A stretch of DNA of 16,318 nucleotides from JACKAL01 sp964400355 (GCA_964400355.1 CAYNTO010000039.1:1-16318), one strand, 5' to 3'. Positions 1 through 7,223 are shown, counted from the stretch's first letter. Notes: generated by a model not told the origin, from the sequence alone. Numbers and translations: made by a program.

Positions 1-83
1 CCTTCTCCCGCCAGCGCGCGGGCGATGCCAGCGCCGATTCCACGACTGCCGCCGGTGATAAAAACTTTTTTTCCTTTAAGCAT
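1..83 (-). CDS. fabG: 3-oxoacyl-ACP reductase, N-terminal end only
   Basis: Only the first 27 codons lie in the window, and the gene runs off the left edge. The visible N-terminus, MLKGKKVFITGGSRGIGAGI, has the TGGSRGIG glycine-rich NADPH-binding motif of short-chain dehydrogenases. FabG reduces 3-oxoacyl-ACP to 3-hydroxyacyl-ACP in the fatty acid elongation cycle. The start is supported by AAGGA on the minus strand (91-95) with a 7-base spacer. The gene lies 78 bases downstream of fabD on the same strand, which is the usual fabH-fabD-fabG order. Any SDR enzyme could share this motif, so the FabG call depends mainly on the neighbours. Confidence 0.88.
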   Translation of the reverse strand, partial: MLKGKKVFITGGSRGIGAGIARALAGE

Positions 84-161
84 ATAAACGTCCTTTTTAT
101 AACTTTATGGTTTCTGCAGAGTGCGCCCTTAAGCGTCGGTCCGTTCTGCTCGGGGAGCCCG

Positions 162-1121
162 CTACTTTTTGCTCGCCTCTAGATTTTTAATATCCTCGAT
201 GGAATTCACATTAAAGACCGGGGTGTTTTGTTGATCGATTTTTTTAAGCAACCCGGACAACACCTTTCCCGATCCACACTCGATAAAAGATTGGGGATGC
301 CCACTTAAAACATTCTGCATACTTTGCAGCCAACGCACGGATCCAGATATTTGCCGCGTTAAATTTTCCCGCAGTTCGGCCGCTTGAGAGTGAAATGCGG
401 CGGTGTAGTTTTGCACCACAGGAATCTGCGCGTCTTTAAACTCCACTTTTTGCAGCTCAAGGGCCATGTTGTCTTCGGCGGGCTTCATCAGGCTACAGTG
501 AAAAGGCGCCGACACTTTTAAAGGAATCAAACGCACTTTCTTAGACCAGCCCAATTTTTCCGGAGTGTATTCATTGCGCGCCCAATCGATGGCGGCCATA
601 GAGCCACTGAGGACGATTTGATCGGGAGTGTTGTAATTGGCGGGCTCCAAAGGACGAAGTCCGCTGGTGGTTTCTACCCAGTGGCAAAATTGATCGGCCT
701 CTGCGGCCGTTAAACCCATACACGCCACCATGCCACCCACACCGACAGGCACTGCGGTTTGCATGAACTGCCCGCGCAAACGCACCAAAAACACGGCGTC
801 TTTCAAAGTGAGTGTTTTCGCTGCCACGAGTGCTGCATATTCACCTACCGAGTGCCCAGCAAGGGCGGTCGCCTTGAGTTCGAGGATGCTATTGAGGACC
901 GCGAAGGTGGCGGCTGAGACGGTGAGCAGTGCCGGCTGAGTGTTTTCGGTGAGAGCCAAGGTGGTCTCATCGGACTCGAAACACAATTTTTTAAGATCGA
1001 CACCAATACTATCTGAAGCTTCTTCGAATATATCGCGAGCGATTTTAAATTCGCTATAGAGGAATTTCCCCATCCCGACGTGTTGGCTGCCTTGACCAGG
1101 AAATAAAAATACATTGGACAT
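162..1121 (-). CDS. fabD: Malonyl-CoA:ACP transacylase
   Basis: FabD moves malonyl from CoA to acyl carrier protein, supplying the extender unit for cytoplasmic fatty acid synthesis. The 319-residue protein is full length for the family. It starts with the FPGQGSQ oxyanion-loop motif (residues 7-13), has the nucleophile in GHSVGE (Ser91), an arginine for the malonyl carboxylate in LVRLRG (about Arg116), and the catalytic His208 in APFHCSLM. The start codon follows GAGGT (1131-1135) by 9 bases, and that site lies inside the last codons of fabH. Only 4 bases separate it from the fabH stop, so the two are almost certainly co-transcribed and probably translationally linked. Confidence 0.97.
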   Translation of the reverse strand: MSNVFLFPGQGSQHVGMGKFLYSEFKIARDIFEEASDSIGVDLKKLCFESDETTLALTENTQPALLTVSAATFAVLNSILELKATALAGHSVGEYAALVAAKTLTLKDAVFLVRLRGQFMQTAVPVGVGGMVACMGLTAAEADQFCHWVETTSGLRPLEPANYNTPDQIVLSGSMAAIDWARNEYTPEKLGWSKKVRLIPLKVSAPFHCSLMKPAEDNMALELQKVEFKDAQIPVVQNYTAAFHSQAAELRENLTRQISGSVRWLQSMQNVLSGHPQSFIECGSGKVLSGLLKKIDQQNTPVFNVNSIEDIKNLEASKK

Positions 1122-1125
1122 AAGC

Positions 1126-2121
1126 TTAAAACCTCAGAAGGATGCTGCCGCTTGTAAGGCCCGCACCAAAAGCCGTAAACAACAACGTGTCTCCGCGCTG
1201 AATTGTACCATCGCGCACGGCCATGTCGAGTGCTACAGGCACGGTGGCGGCCGAGGTATTGCCCATTTCTGCAATGCGCACGATCACTTTGTCCATAGAG
1301 ATCTCAAAGTGCTTAGCCACCGCTTCCATAATGCGCGTGTTGGCTTGGTGAGGAACGACCCAATCCACTTGATCTTTTGTCATGTTGTTAGCGTCGAGCG
1401 CGATCTGACAGCAGGCCGACATTGTGCGAACCGCATGTTTAAAAATTTCACGACCCTTCATTTTTACCTTGTGATCGGCATTGGCAAGAACGCTCGGAGA
1501 AAATGGAGTCTTCGAACCACCGCCGGGTATGTAGAGCAAATCGGCAAGATCGCCTTCGGCGTACATGTGGGAGCTTAAAATCTCGCTTTTTGATGCGCTC
1601 TCAGCGCGGCTAACCACAGCGGCACCCGCAGCATCTCCAAAAAGAATACACGTCTGACGATCGTTGTAGTCGACCCAATTGTGTAGAACTTCTGCACCAA
1701 CAACGAGAACATGTTTGTACTGGCCGGTTTTTATAAATTGATCGGCAATAGAAACGCCATAGAGAAAACCGGAACAAGCGGCCGAGAGGTCAAAGGCCAT
1801 CACGTTGCGACACCCTAGTTTGCGCTGAAGCTCGCACGCGGAGCTCGGCATGGGCATATCGGGCGACACGGTCGCAAAGAGAATCATGTCGATATCTTTA
1901 GGGGTGAGGCCCGCCATATCGAGAGCCTGTTGAGAGGCGACAAGGGCTAGGTCGCTTGTTGCTACGCCGTCTTCAGCGATGCTCCGGGAAGAAATCCCGG
2001 TGCGTTCCACAATCCACTCATGCGTGGTTTCAATGATTTTTTCCAAATCGAAGTTGGTGAGCTTCTTTGGCGGAAGGTAGGATCCTGTTCCTGAAATCCA
2101 AGACTTGTAGGGGAGTGACAT
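1126..2121 (-). CDS. fabH: 3-oxoacyl-ACP synthase III
   Basis: FabH condenses a short acyl-CoA primer with malonyl-ACP to start fatty acid chains. The 331-residue thiolase-fold protein has the Cys-His-Asn triad: Cys116 in AACSGFL, His258 in VPHQAN and Asn288 in GNTSAAT. The N-terminal GTGSYLPP and the C-terminal FGAGLTSGS are also typical of the family. It lies 8 bases after the rpmF stop and 4 bases before fabD, in a tight minus-strand operon. The residue before the GNTSAAT loop is Met rather than the frequent Tyr. This is a minor difference, and I see no sign of loss of function. Confidence 0.97.
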   Translation of the reverse strand: MSLPYKSWISGTGSYLPPKKLTNFDLEKIIETTHEWIVERTGISSRSIAEDGVATSDLALVASQQALDMAGLTPKDIDMILFATVSPDMPMPSSACELQRKLGCRNVMAFDLSAACSGFLYGVSIADQFIKTGQYKHVLVVGAEVLHNWVDYNDRQTCILFGDAAGAAVVSRAESASKSEILSSHMYAEGDLADLLYIPGGGSKTPFSPSVLANADHKVKMKGREIFKHAVRTMSACCQIALDANNMTKDQVDWVVPHQANTRIMEAVAKHFEISMDKVIVRIAEMGNTSAATVPVALDMAVRDGTIQRGDTLLFTAFGAGLTSGSILLRF

Positions 2122-2129
2122 GACTCTTG

Positions 2130-2327
2130 TTATTGAGCCGCTGTCGTCTCTTGAGGTGCCGCTACTATGGATTTACCCTTGTAGTGGCCGCAAGACGCAC
2201 AAACGTGGTGAGGCTGAACAAGAGAGTTGCAGTTGGAGCAAGTGTTTACGGCCTTAGCCTCTAGGAAATCGTGAGCACGGCGCATGCCGCGTTTTGAGCG
2301 TGATAATCTTTTCTTGGGCGTTGCCAT
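2130..2327 (-). CDS. rpmF: 50S ribosomal protein L32
   Basis: This 65-residue protein begins MATPKKRLSRSKRGMRRAHD, the standard L32 N-terminus. It carries a four-cysteine zinc ribbon: Cys30, Cys33, Cys43 and Cys46 in CSNC...CASC. The frame stays open for 15 codons upstream. The ATG at 2327 was chosen because it gives the canonical N-terminus and follows a purine-rich GAGAGG on the minus strand by about 7 bases. It is the first gene of the minus-strand fatty acid operon, which links ribosome and lipid synthesis as in many bacteria. plsX does not follow it, and no yceD-like gene precedes it: the preceding gene is an unrelated recombinase. Confidence 0.96.
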   Translation of the reverse strand: MATPKKRLSRSKRGMRRAHDFLEAKAVNTCSNCNSLVQPHHVCASCGHYKGKSIVAAPQETTAAQ

Positions 2328-2400
2328 AAATAACCTCTCTTCAACGATGGCTGCCGCCGGGGCGACCTCCATACAACCAAATTACGGAACTGAGGGTCGT

Positions 2401-2428
2401 AATCTATTAAAAATATACAGAAAATCAA
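2401..2428 (-). promoter_or_regulatory. Candidate sigma70-type promoter for rpmF-fabHDG
   Basis: On the minus strand TTGATT (2423-2428) is followed after 16 bases by TAGATT (2401-2406), a moderate match to the -35/-10 consensus in an AT-rich stretch. Transcription would start about 65 bases before the rpmF ATG. It is the best candidate I see between the recombinase stop and rpmF, but it is judged by eye only. Read-through from the recombinase gene is possible. Confidence 0.35.
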
Positions 2429-2469
2429 GGAAATTGTGCAGATTCCCGGAGATGCTCCTTTCACTGCCA

Positions 2470-2513
2470 ATTCTAAGTAGTAGGGATGACTACAGAATGA
2501 GCTTTTTAAGCTC
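2470..2513. repeat. Two abutting inverted repeats at the 3' end of the recombinase gene
   Basis: The first repeat pairs ATTCT plus GTAGT (2470-2481) with ACTAC plus AGAAT (2489-2498): ten base pairs with a two-base bulge and a seven-base loop. The second follows at once: GAGCTT (2499-2504), loop TTT, AAGCTC (2508-2513). Together they span the recombinase stop codon and its last codons. Neither is followed by a T-run in the direction of transcription, so they are not classic intrinsic terminators. They may stabilise the mRNA end or bind protein. Confidence 0.45.
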
Positions 2514-3020
2514 CGACTGAGAATACACATAGTCCGCGTAGATCATGGTATTGACCACATTCCGGTGCCCTAACGCGACCTGTAAAAGACGGATGTCCTT
2601 GGTTTTTTTGTACAGGCGAATGGCAAAGGTGTGGCGGAGGCAGTGGAACTTTTTCCCAACCGGGCGGTAATCGCACCACACCTGGCGCAGCCGATGGTAG
2701 CTGATCGGAAACACGTGATCGCTCTCGTTCATGGGCCGGGTGTACTGTTCAAGCTCCTCGAAGAGCTCGGCGTGGATCGGAAGTTCGCGATCATCGGAGC
2801 CTTTAAGACCTTTGATAAAAACGGTTTGGTCGTACTTATTGATGTCGTTTTTGCGAATATTTAAAAGCTCCTGCGCGCGAGCGCCGGTTTTTAAAGCGAG
2901 AAGTAAGGCCAAACAGTTGCGCGGATCTTTGTATTTGTAAAACTGCAAATTGCGCTCGAGGTGATCGTACTCGGGATCGAGCAGATATTTATTTTTGTTG
3001 AGCGCATAGCGAGTGGACAT
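2490..3020 (-). CDS. Tyrosine recombinase, catalytic domain only
   Basis: This is a site-specific DNA recombinase of the phage-integrase family. At 176 residues it has every catalytic position: Arg48 (TGARAQE), a lysine in the beta-hairpin (Lys70 or Lys73), His126-x-x-Arg129 (HCLRHTF), His152 (LGHRN) and the nucleophile Tyr161 (MIYADY). The N-terminal SAM-like core-binding domain of most integrases is missing, since only about 40 residues precede the first arginine. In size it resembles FimB/FimE-type invertases, but I found no invertible segment nearby. No phage or transposon genes flank it. It is divergent from the large exported protein starting at 3107. No clear Shine-Dalgarno site precedes the ATG. 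It could be a lone resident gene, a trimmed integrase or an element-resolution enzyme. Confidence 0.85.
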   Translation of the reverse strand: MSTRYALNKNKYLLDPEYDHLERNLQFYKYKDPRNCLALLLALKTGARAQELLNIRKNDINKYDQTVFIKGLKGSDDRELPIHAELFEELEQYTRPMNESDHVFPISYHRLRQVWCDYRPVGKKFHCLRHTFAIRLYKKTKDIRLLQVALGHRNVVNTMIYADYVYSQSELKKLIL

Positions 3021-3106
3021 ATTTTTTTATCTTAATAAGCCTAAAAATCGAAGTCCAATAAAAGCGTCTTTTTCCAAAAAACTTTTTTAGCGTAAATAAC
3101 ACTCAT

Positions 3107-4648
3107 ATGAAGGCGCCATTTCTCAAATTGAGACACAAAAAAATTTATGGAAATGGCCTCGAGAACCGATACTTAAGTATGGCTTTTCTGCTCTTGATGC
3201 TTTCGTTTTTTTCAGTGCACGCCCTGGATTACTCCGACGACAGCGTGTGTGCCAAGGATCGCCAGTTCCGCATGGGATTTATGACGGGCGGCTACACCGC
3301 ACCTGAGATCCAGCGCTGTATGAATCACTTCGACGAGGGATCCGGCCAGCGAAAAGCCAGCAGTAACGTTGAAGCCTGTCAACGCGATTGCTCGACCAGT
3401 ATCGGCCGATCAAAATGTACGAAATCATTGCTCGAAGTTTTAGTCACTAAGTGCGATTCCGACAGTTACAAATGCATTCAGAAAGGCAACTGTCGTATTG
3501 CCGTTGATAATTTACTCGCTTGCAAGAAAGACGTCGGTAACGATTGCTCCACAAAAGTTGTGGACTGCACAACAGCATGCACGCCCGAGCCGGGCAATCG
3601 CTGTATCGCCGAGGATCTAAAAGATTTTCAGCACGGCCGCACGATCTGCGCCACCGGTGCGACTGCAAAAACTTTGATACCCGATGCAGAAGTGCAAAAG
3701 ATTATTGATACGCGCACCAATGAAATCACCACCAATGCTGTTCCTCAATCGGAAGAAGCAAAGACCAGTATTTTTTACGGAGACAATCCTATCGCCGATG
3801 AGCGCAGCGATGGAAAAACCACAGGTGGCCCCGAAGCTGAGGACAGCGACATCAAAGGTGAGAACGCTGCCGCTAAAGGCGAAGCGAACGGCGGTAGCGG
3901 TTCAACGAACAGCAATAACAGTAACGGTGGCGGGGGCTCCGGCGGTGGAGAGATGATGAGTGCCGCAGCCAGTGGTTCGAGCAGTGGTGGCGGCAGCGGT
4001 AGCCTCCCTGCGCTGAATTTTCCTGATTTTGGCGGTGGCGCGACCAGCTCCTCCTCTAGTAGCTCCTTTGCTGCGACGTCATCGGGAGGAAGCAGTTCTT
4101 CACTGGATGCCGTGGGCGGTAGTGGCAAGGCCACCAGTGAGCTTGGCGGCGAATCCTGGGGCGATGGGCCCAGCTCAAAAACGTTTGGCAACAACGTCTC
4201 AACTGCGAGCGGAGGACAATCCTCCTTAGGCGGCGGAGGCGGATTGGCATCGCCCTTCGCAGGAAGTGGAGCCGGGGGCGGAAATCTCACCACAGCCTCG
4301 CGAAGCACGGGCCGGGGAGCAGCGGCACCCGCAGGCTCAGTGGAATCCGCAGCATTCCAAAGCGGATTTCATAAAGCGCGCCCCGCTGATAAAAAAGGTG
4401 TGTCTAAACTCAATCGGCGACGAATGACTTCCAAAAACACTCCACGCGCAGTACGACGCAAAGGTGACGGCGCTATGAACTTACGTCGCCTTTTATCGGG
4501 CAGTAAACGTGGCGTGGCCTACGAGTCGGGCGGAAGTAGCTACAGTTATAGTAAAGACGTCGGCCGTGGCCCACATCCAGTCTTTCGCACTTTAAACTCG
4601 TACTATGACCGCATCGAACTCGACATGCTCGGAAACATCGAGCATTGA
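3107..4648 (+). CDS. Large exported protein with Cys-rich head and Gly/Ser-rich middle
   Basis: I do not recognise a known family. The 513-residue product has a basic leader and a hydrophobic segment (about residues 25-39, ending SVHA), which looks like a signal peptide cut near Ala39. Residues 48-181 hold 14 cysteines, an even number that fits a disulfide-bonded extracytoplasmic domain. Residues about 262-410 are low-complexity Gly/Ser/Asn/Ala. Residues 421-470 are strongly basic (RRR, RRK), and a short ordered-looking tail with aromatic residues follows (SYSYSKD, FRTLNSYYDR). An alternative ATG at 3179 (residue 25) would give a shorter signal peptide without positive charge. Neither start has a clear ribosome binding site. 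The composition suggests a surface, matrix or linker-rich cell-envelope protein. Confidence 0.75.
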   Translation: MKAPFLKLRHKKIYGNGLENRYLSMAFLLLMLSFFSVHALDYSDDSVCAKDRQFRMGFMTGGYTAPEIQRCMNHFDEGSGQRKASSNVEACQRDCSTSIGRSKCTKSLLEVLVTKCDSDSYKCIQKGNCRIAVDNLLACKKDVGNDCSTKVVDCTTACTPEPGNRCIAEDLKDFQHGRTICATGATAKTLIPDAEVQKIIDTRTNEITTNAVPQSEEAKTSIFYGDNPIADERSDGKTTGGPEAEDSDIKGENAAAKGEANGGSGSTNSNNSNGGGGSGGGEMMSAAASGSSSGGGSGSLPALNFPDFGGGATSSSSSSSFAATSSGGSSSSLDAVGGSGKATSELGGESWGDGPSSKTFGNNVSTASGGQSSLGGGGGLASPFAGSGAGGGNLTTASRSTGRGAAAPAGSVESAAFQSGFHKARPADKKGVSKLNRRRMTSKNTPRAVRRKGDGAMNLRRLLSGSKRGVAYESGGSSYSYSKDVGRGPHPVFRTLNSYYDRIELDMLGNIEH

Positions 4649-4674
4649 TCGTGTCCCGTATACCTTCGTTCACC

Positions 4675-4704
4675 TTCAAGCCTAAATAAGTATTCTTTTA
4701 TAAT
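4675..4704 (+). promoter_or_regulatory. Candidate promoter of the pilin-like gene
   Basis: A perfect TATAAT -10 hexamer lies at 4699-4704. A weak -35 candidate, TTCAAG, lies at 4675-4680 with an 18-base spacer. Transcription would begin near 4711 and leave a leader of about 50 bases before the ATG at 4761. The -10 is convincing by eye; the -35 is poor. Confidence 0.4.
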
Positions 4705-4760
4705 TTGTCTCTGCTCTATAGAACTCGAATTAATCACCGAATAGTTCTAAGAGGTGCAAG

Positions 4761-5201
4761 ATGCGAAGGACGTTTATAAAACTATTGAAGCTCTCCACCA
4801 TAATTGTATTTACATTCGCGTTCTTATACATAGTCATCAGCTATCCTGAATTTCAGCGCAAAGCCCGAGCCAAAGAGGGTCTAACGCTTCTGAACATCTT
4901 AATGATCGCGACTCAAGCTACAGAAGCCGAATCGGGTAGCTATAAATCCATGACATTTGATTCGATCGGATTTAATCCGGGCGGCACAGTTCACTACAAT
5001 GTGGCGCTTCGTACAGCCGATATTCTTCCAAAATACCTTCCTATGATTCCGCCTGCATTCCTTGCCGATATTGAGGCCGAACAGCCGAGGGTAGGTGCCT
5101 ATATGGAAATTGACGATGGTTTGTTTCATTTTTGCAGAGCTGAACCAAAAACACGAAAAGTCGAGTGCATCTACGTCGCCCATGAATACAAAAGTCCGTG
5201 A
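4761..5201 (+). CDS. Membrane-anchored pilin-like protein
   Basis: The 146-residue protein has a basic N-terminus, one hydrophobic helix (about residues 11-27), then YPEFQRKARAKEGLTLLNIL. This closely resembles the segment after the conserved proline of type IV pilins (pattern PxFxxxQxKARxxE). The later SIGFNPGGTVHY resembles the 'IGF.P.G...Y' block of pilin-like proteins, and Cys125/Cys136 could form the usual C-terminal disulfide loop. What is missing is the short leader plus Gly/Ala-F-T-L-x-E prepilin peptidase site. The start is well supported by AGAGGTG about 6 bases upstream. It may be a pilin-derived inner-membrane protein that is never processed, perhaps a pseudopilin partner. No other pilus genes lie in the window. 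Confidence 0.7.
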   Translation: MRRTFIKLLKLSTIIVFTFAFLYIVISYPEFQRKARAKEGLTLLNILMIATQATEAESGSYKSMTFDSIGFNPGGTVHYNVALRTADILPKYLPMIPPAFLADIEAEQPRVGAYMEIDDGLFHFCRAEPKTRKVECIYVAHEYKSP

Positions 5202-5611
5202 GTGGATTTAATAGTTGGGAAATAGAAACTTCACTTTGACGGGCCGATTTCAAAACGCGTGAAAAAATCGATTTTATGGATGCCCAAAAAATGAGCTGAA
5301 TGAAATTGAAAAAGACCATATCCAGACCACCCTCTGACCCCTCGCACGATACAGGGCATTTTAAAGCCTCCGACACCACTTTCTAAATTAACGTAGTGAT
5401 TTCAATATGTTAATACTTAATATTATAACTATAAGTGAGAACTAGACCTGCTAAACTGCTGATGAACGTGCTGAATTCAAATTTATCTATTTAAAATCAA
5501 ATATTTAACGTTATGCAGCGTAATCCACTCGACTCACTTATTGTGTTTTACAACATCATATATTGCTGAATACAATATTTTTATTGTTATTAGCAGCGCG
5601 AGGAGACCACT
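5202..5611. other. Long AT-rich non-coding gap
   Basis: No convincing gene is seen on either strand across these 410 bases. The left part (to about 5380) has ordinary composition and a weak CGATTT/AAATCG inverted repeat (5245-5270) that could act as a poor terminator for the pilin-like gene. The right part (about 5385-5590) is clearly AT-rich, with many short TA-rich runs such as 5400-5440, and it ends in the inverted repeat described separately. It probably holds the promoter and control sites of the HTH gene at 5612, but no consensus promoter stands out. Confidence 0.6.
5563..5596. promoter_or_regulatory. Imperfect inverted repeat just before the HTH gene
   Basis: TTGCT (5563-5567) and ACAATA (5572-5577) pair with TATTGT (5582-5587) and AGCAG (5592-5596) around a TTTT centre. 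The only full mismatches are two bases in the middle of each arm; wobble pairs sit at two other positions. The dyad ends 4 bases before the AGGAG ribosome site of the gene at 5612. It could be an operator bound by that HTH protein, or an RNA hairpin in its leader. It is not followed by a T-run, so it is not a terminator. Confidence 0.45.
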
Positions 5612-6214
5612 TTGGACACTGCGGATATGAATCTGACATCGGAAGAAGCGAAGCACTTGGAAGGGCTCATTGAGGGGCTCGGGGAGGGTACAGACCTACC
5701 TCCACAGGGTGCATCGGCAAAGGCCACCCTAAAAGACGCCCCCGAATATCGATCAAAAAGCCCGCTTAAACTGCGCTACTCCGCAGAGGTGGAAATCATT
5801 CGTAAAAGATGGGGGTCTCTCGAAGACATTCGGCACCGTTTGGGCTTAAGCCAACGAAAAATGAGCCAGCTTCTTATGGTGGATCCATCGGCGTGGACCC
5901 GCTGGACCAGGTACGATCAAGACGTTCCGCCGCATATATATCGCGCTTTAAGTTGGTATCTACAGCTGCAGGAAAAGGATCCGTCGCAAACGCCCTACAA
6001 TTTTTTGCAGGCCATTGCGCGCCCCTCGCTGCCAAAGGCGGAAATCAGGAACATTGAGTACGATCTCCATCAATCCCTCAAGGCACGATTTTTAGAGGAC
6101 TCTAAGGGCCAGATGACCCGTGCGAATCGCCAGCTTAAATTTTTACTGATCGCAAACGCCGTCATTGCGAGCGGCGTTTTGGGAATATTTCTTTACTGGA
6201 TTCTTACGGTATAG
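5612..6214 (+). CDS. Tail-anchored helix-turn-helix protein
   Basis: The 200-residue protein has a disordered acidic N-terminus and an Xre-like HTH at about residues 68-100 (LEDIRHRLGLSQRKMSQLL, then DPSAWTRW as the likely recognition helix). A helical segment follows, and a single C-terminal hydrophobic helix (about 176-198) ends the chain. A cytoplasmic DNA-binding domain tethered to the membrane by its tail is the natural reading. The start is TTG at 5612, chosen because AGGAG (5601-5605) lies 6 bases upstream; an in-frame ATG at 5627 has no such site. An inverted repeat directly upstream suggests self-regulation. The 3' end overlaps the convergent gene by 11 bases. The family is not recognised beyond the HTH. 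Confidence 0.8.
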   Translation: MDTADMNLTSEEAKHLEGLIEGLGEGTDLPPQGASAKATLKDAPEYRSKSPLKLRYSAEVEIIRKRWGSLEDIRHRLGLSQRKMSQLLMVDPSAWTRWTRYDQDVPPHIYRALSWYLQLQEKDPSQTPYNFLQAIARPSLPKAEIRNIEYDLHQSLKARFLEDSKGQMTRANRQLKFLLIANAVIASGVLGIFLYWILTV

Positions 6215-7223
6215 TTTTAAAAGTTAAATCCTCTAGGGACTCTATGACTATTTGTGGATTGGCTTGAGTGGGAACAATCATGTTACCCATGCCTTTCGCG
6301 CACACTTGCAGCTTCGGGTTGACGTAGTAATTTCGACCAGCAACCACAGTGGAGCTATTTGCATCCCATGCAGCCTGAGCCTTATCTCTTAAAGCAAAAA
6401 ACAAGTCCACGTCTTCAAAATTGATCAGAGTGTAGGTGCGAAAGAGGTTGTCTCCAATATCTGTCATCAGAGCAAAAACATTGAATTTTACCTGAGGACT
6501 TTTGGGAAACATCACTAGAGATCCGCAACGGTCTTGGGGCTGCTCATGCTGAGCGGCGATGGCATCAAGCACATCCACACCCTGAGGGCCTGCCTCGAGC
6601 AGTAAATGCACGGGAGCGGTTGGAAATTCGGAGACCACATAGCGAATCTTCACTTTGTCTCCGCGATAGAGATCTTTGGTCCGTGAGTTGTCCTTAACAA
6701 TTATGGGAATATTGGCGTCGCCGTACTCGACAACAAAAATTTTTCCATCGACCAGGGAGGCATGCACCTTAACAATCAATTCGGTTTTGTCGGCCACCTC
6801 TTTTAAGAGCTTGGTGTAGTGCGCGTAGTCTGCAACGCCGCTCATGGGCGGAGAAAATTGAGACACAATTGTAAGCTCATTCATAAGCACATGGTTCTGC
6901 GGGCTTGATACCAACCCGTTGAGAGATCCTTTGATCTGCAGTTGATCGTGGCGCTTGAGTGTGGCCAGTTGCTTTTTGATAACGAGATAATTTGGAGAAG
7001 TGTAGTCAGCCTGAAGCGACAGGATCACGTAATCGAAAAAATTCTGTGGACGGAAGGAAATCACATAAAGGCCGTTAGAGGCATCGACACCGTGAACTTC
7101 GACGGTCACACCCTGTGGAGACGTGAGCTCTTTTGCAAACTGCTCCACCAGCTCCGGGCTATTGATTGTTTCGGCACGGGCGAACCCGGCAAACCACACC
7201 ATTAAGCTTATTAAAATCATCAT
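6204..7223 (-). CDS. Exported protein of unknown function with possible OB-like folds
   Basis: This 339-residue protein starts with a hydrophobic segment ending FARA before ETIN, which is probably a signal peptide cut after residue 17. Two stretches, about 60-122 and 158-212, show a similar pattern: beta-rich sequence, then RHDQLQIKG or RGDKVKIRY, then a Pro-containing loop and another strand. This resembles tandem OB-fold domains. A third stretch (about 245-332) is also beta-rich and carries NYYVNPKLQVCAKG. I infer the folds from sequence pattern only and name no family. The start is supported by AGAGGAG (7231-7237), 7 bases upstream. The gene lies 124 bases downstream of the catalase-like gene on the same strand and overlaps the HTH gene at its 3' end. 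Confidence 0.75.
   Translation of the reverse strand: MMILISLMVWFAGFARAETINSPELVEQFAKELTSPQGVTVEVHGVDASNGLYVISFRPQNFFDYVILSLQADYTSPNYLVIKKQLATLKRHDQLQIKGSLNGLVSSPQNHVLMNELTIVSQFSPPMSGVADYAHYTKLLKEVADKTELIVKVHASLVDGKIFVVEYGDANIPIIVKDNSRTKDLYRGDKVKIRYVVSEFPTAPVHLLLEAGPQGVDVLDAIAAQHEQPQDRCGSLVMFPKSPQVKFNVFALMTDIGDNLFRTYTLINFEDVDLFFALRDKAQAAWDANSSTVVAGRNYYVNPKLQVCAKGMGNMIVPTQANPQIVIESLEDLTFKTIP

Noticed and set aside
1114..1578. Plus-strand frame of 154 codons
   Set aside because: Antisense to fabH, with a composition typical of a shadow frame.
3021..3106. Possible invertible promoter between the recombinase and the exported gene
   Set aside because: Only a weak 7-bp inverted match (CTAAAAA/TTTTTAG) is present, too short and AT-rich to call recombination sites.
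3775..4308. Minus-strand frame coding a proline- and leucine-rich protein
   Set aside because: It is the antisense shadow of the Gly/Ser-rich region of the plus-strand exported protein.
5041..5379. Minus-strand frame of 112 codons
   Set aside because: It overlaps the pilin-like gene in antisense and has no convincing ribosome site or domain.
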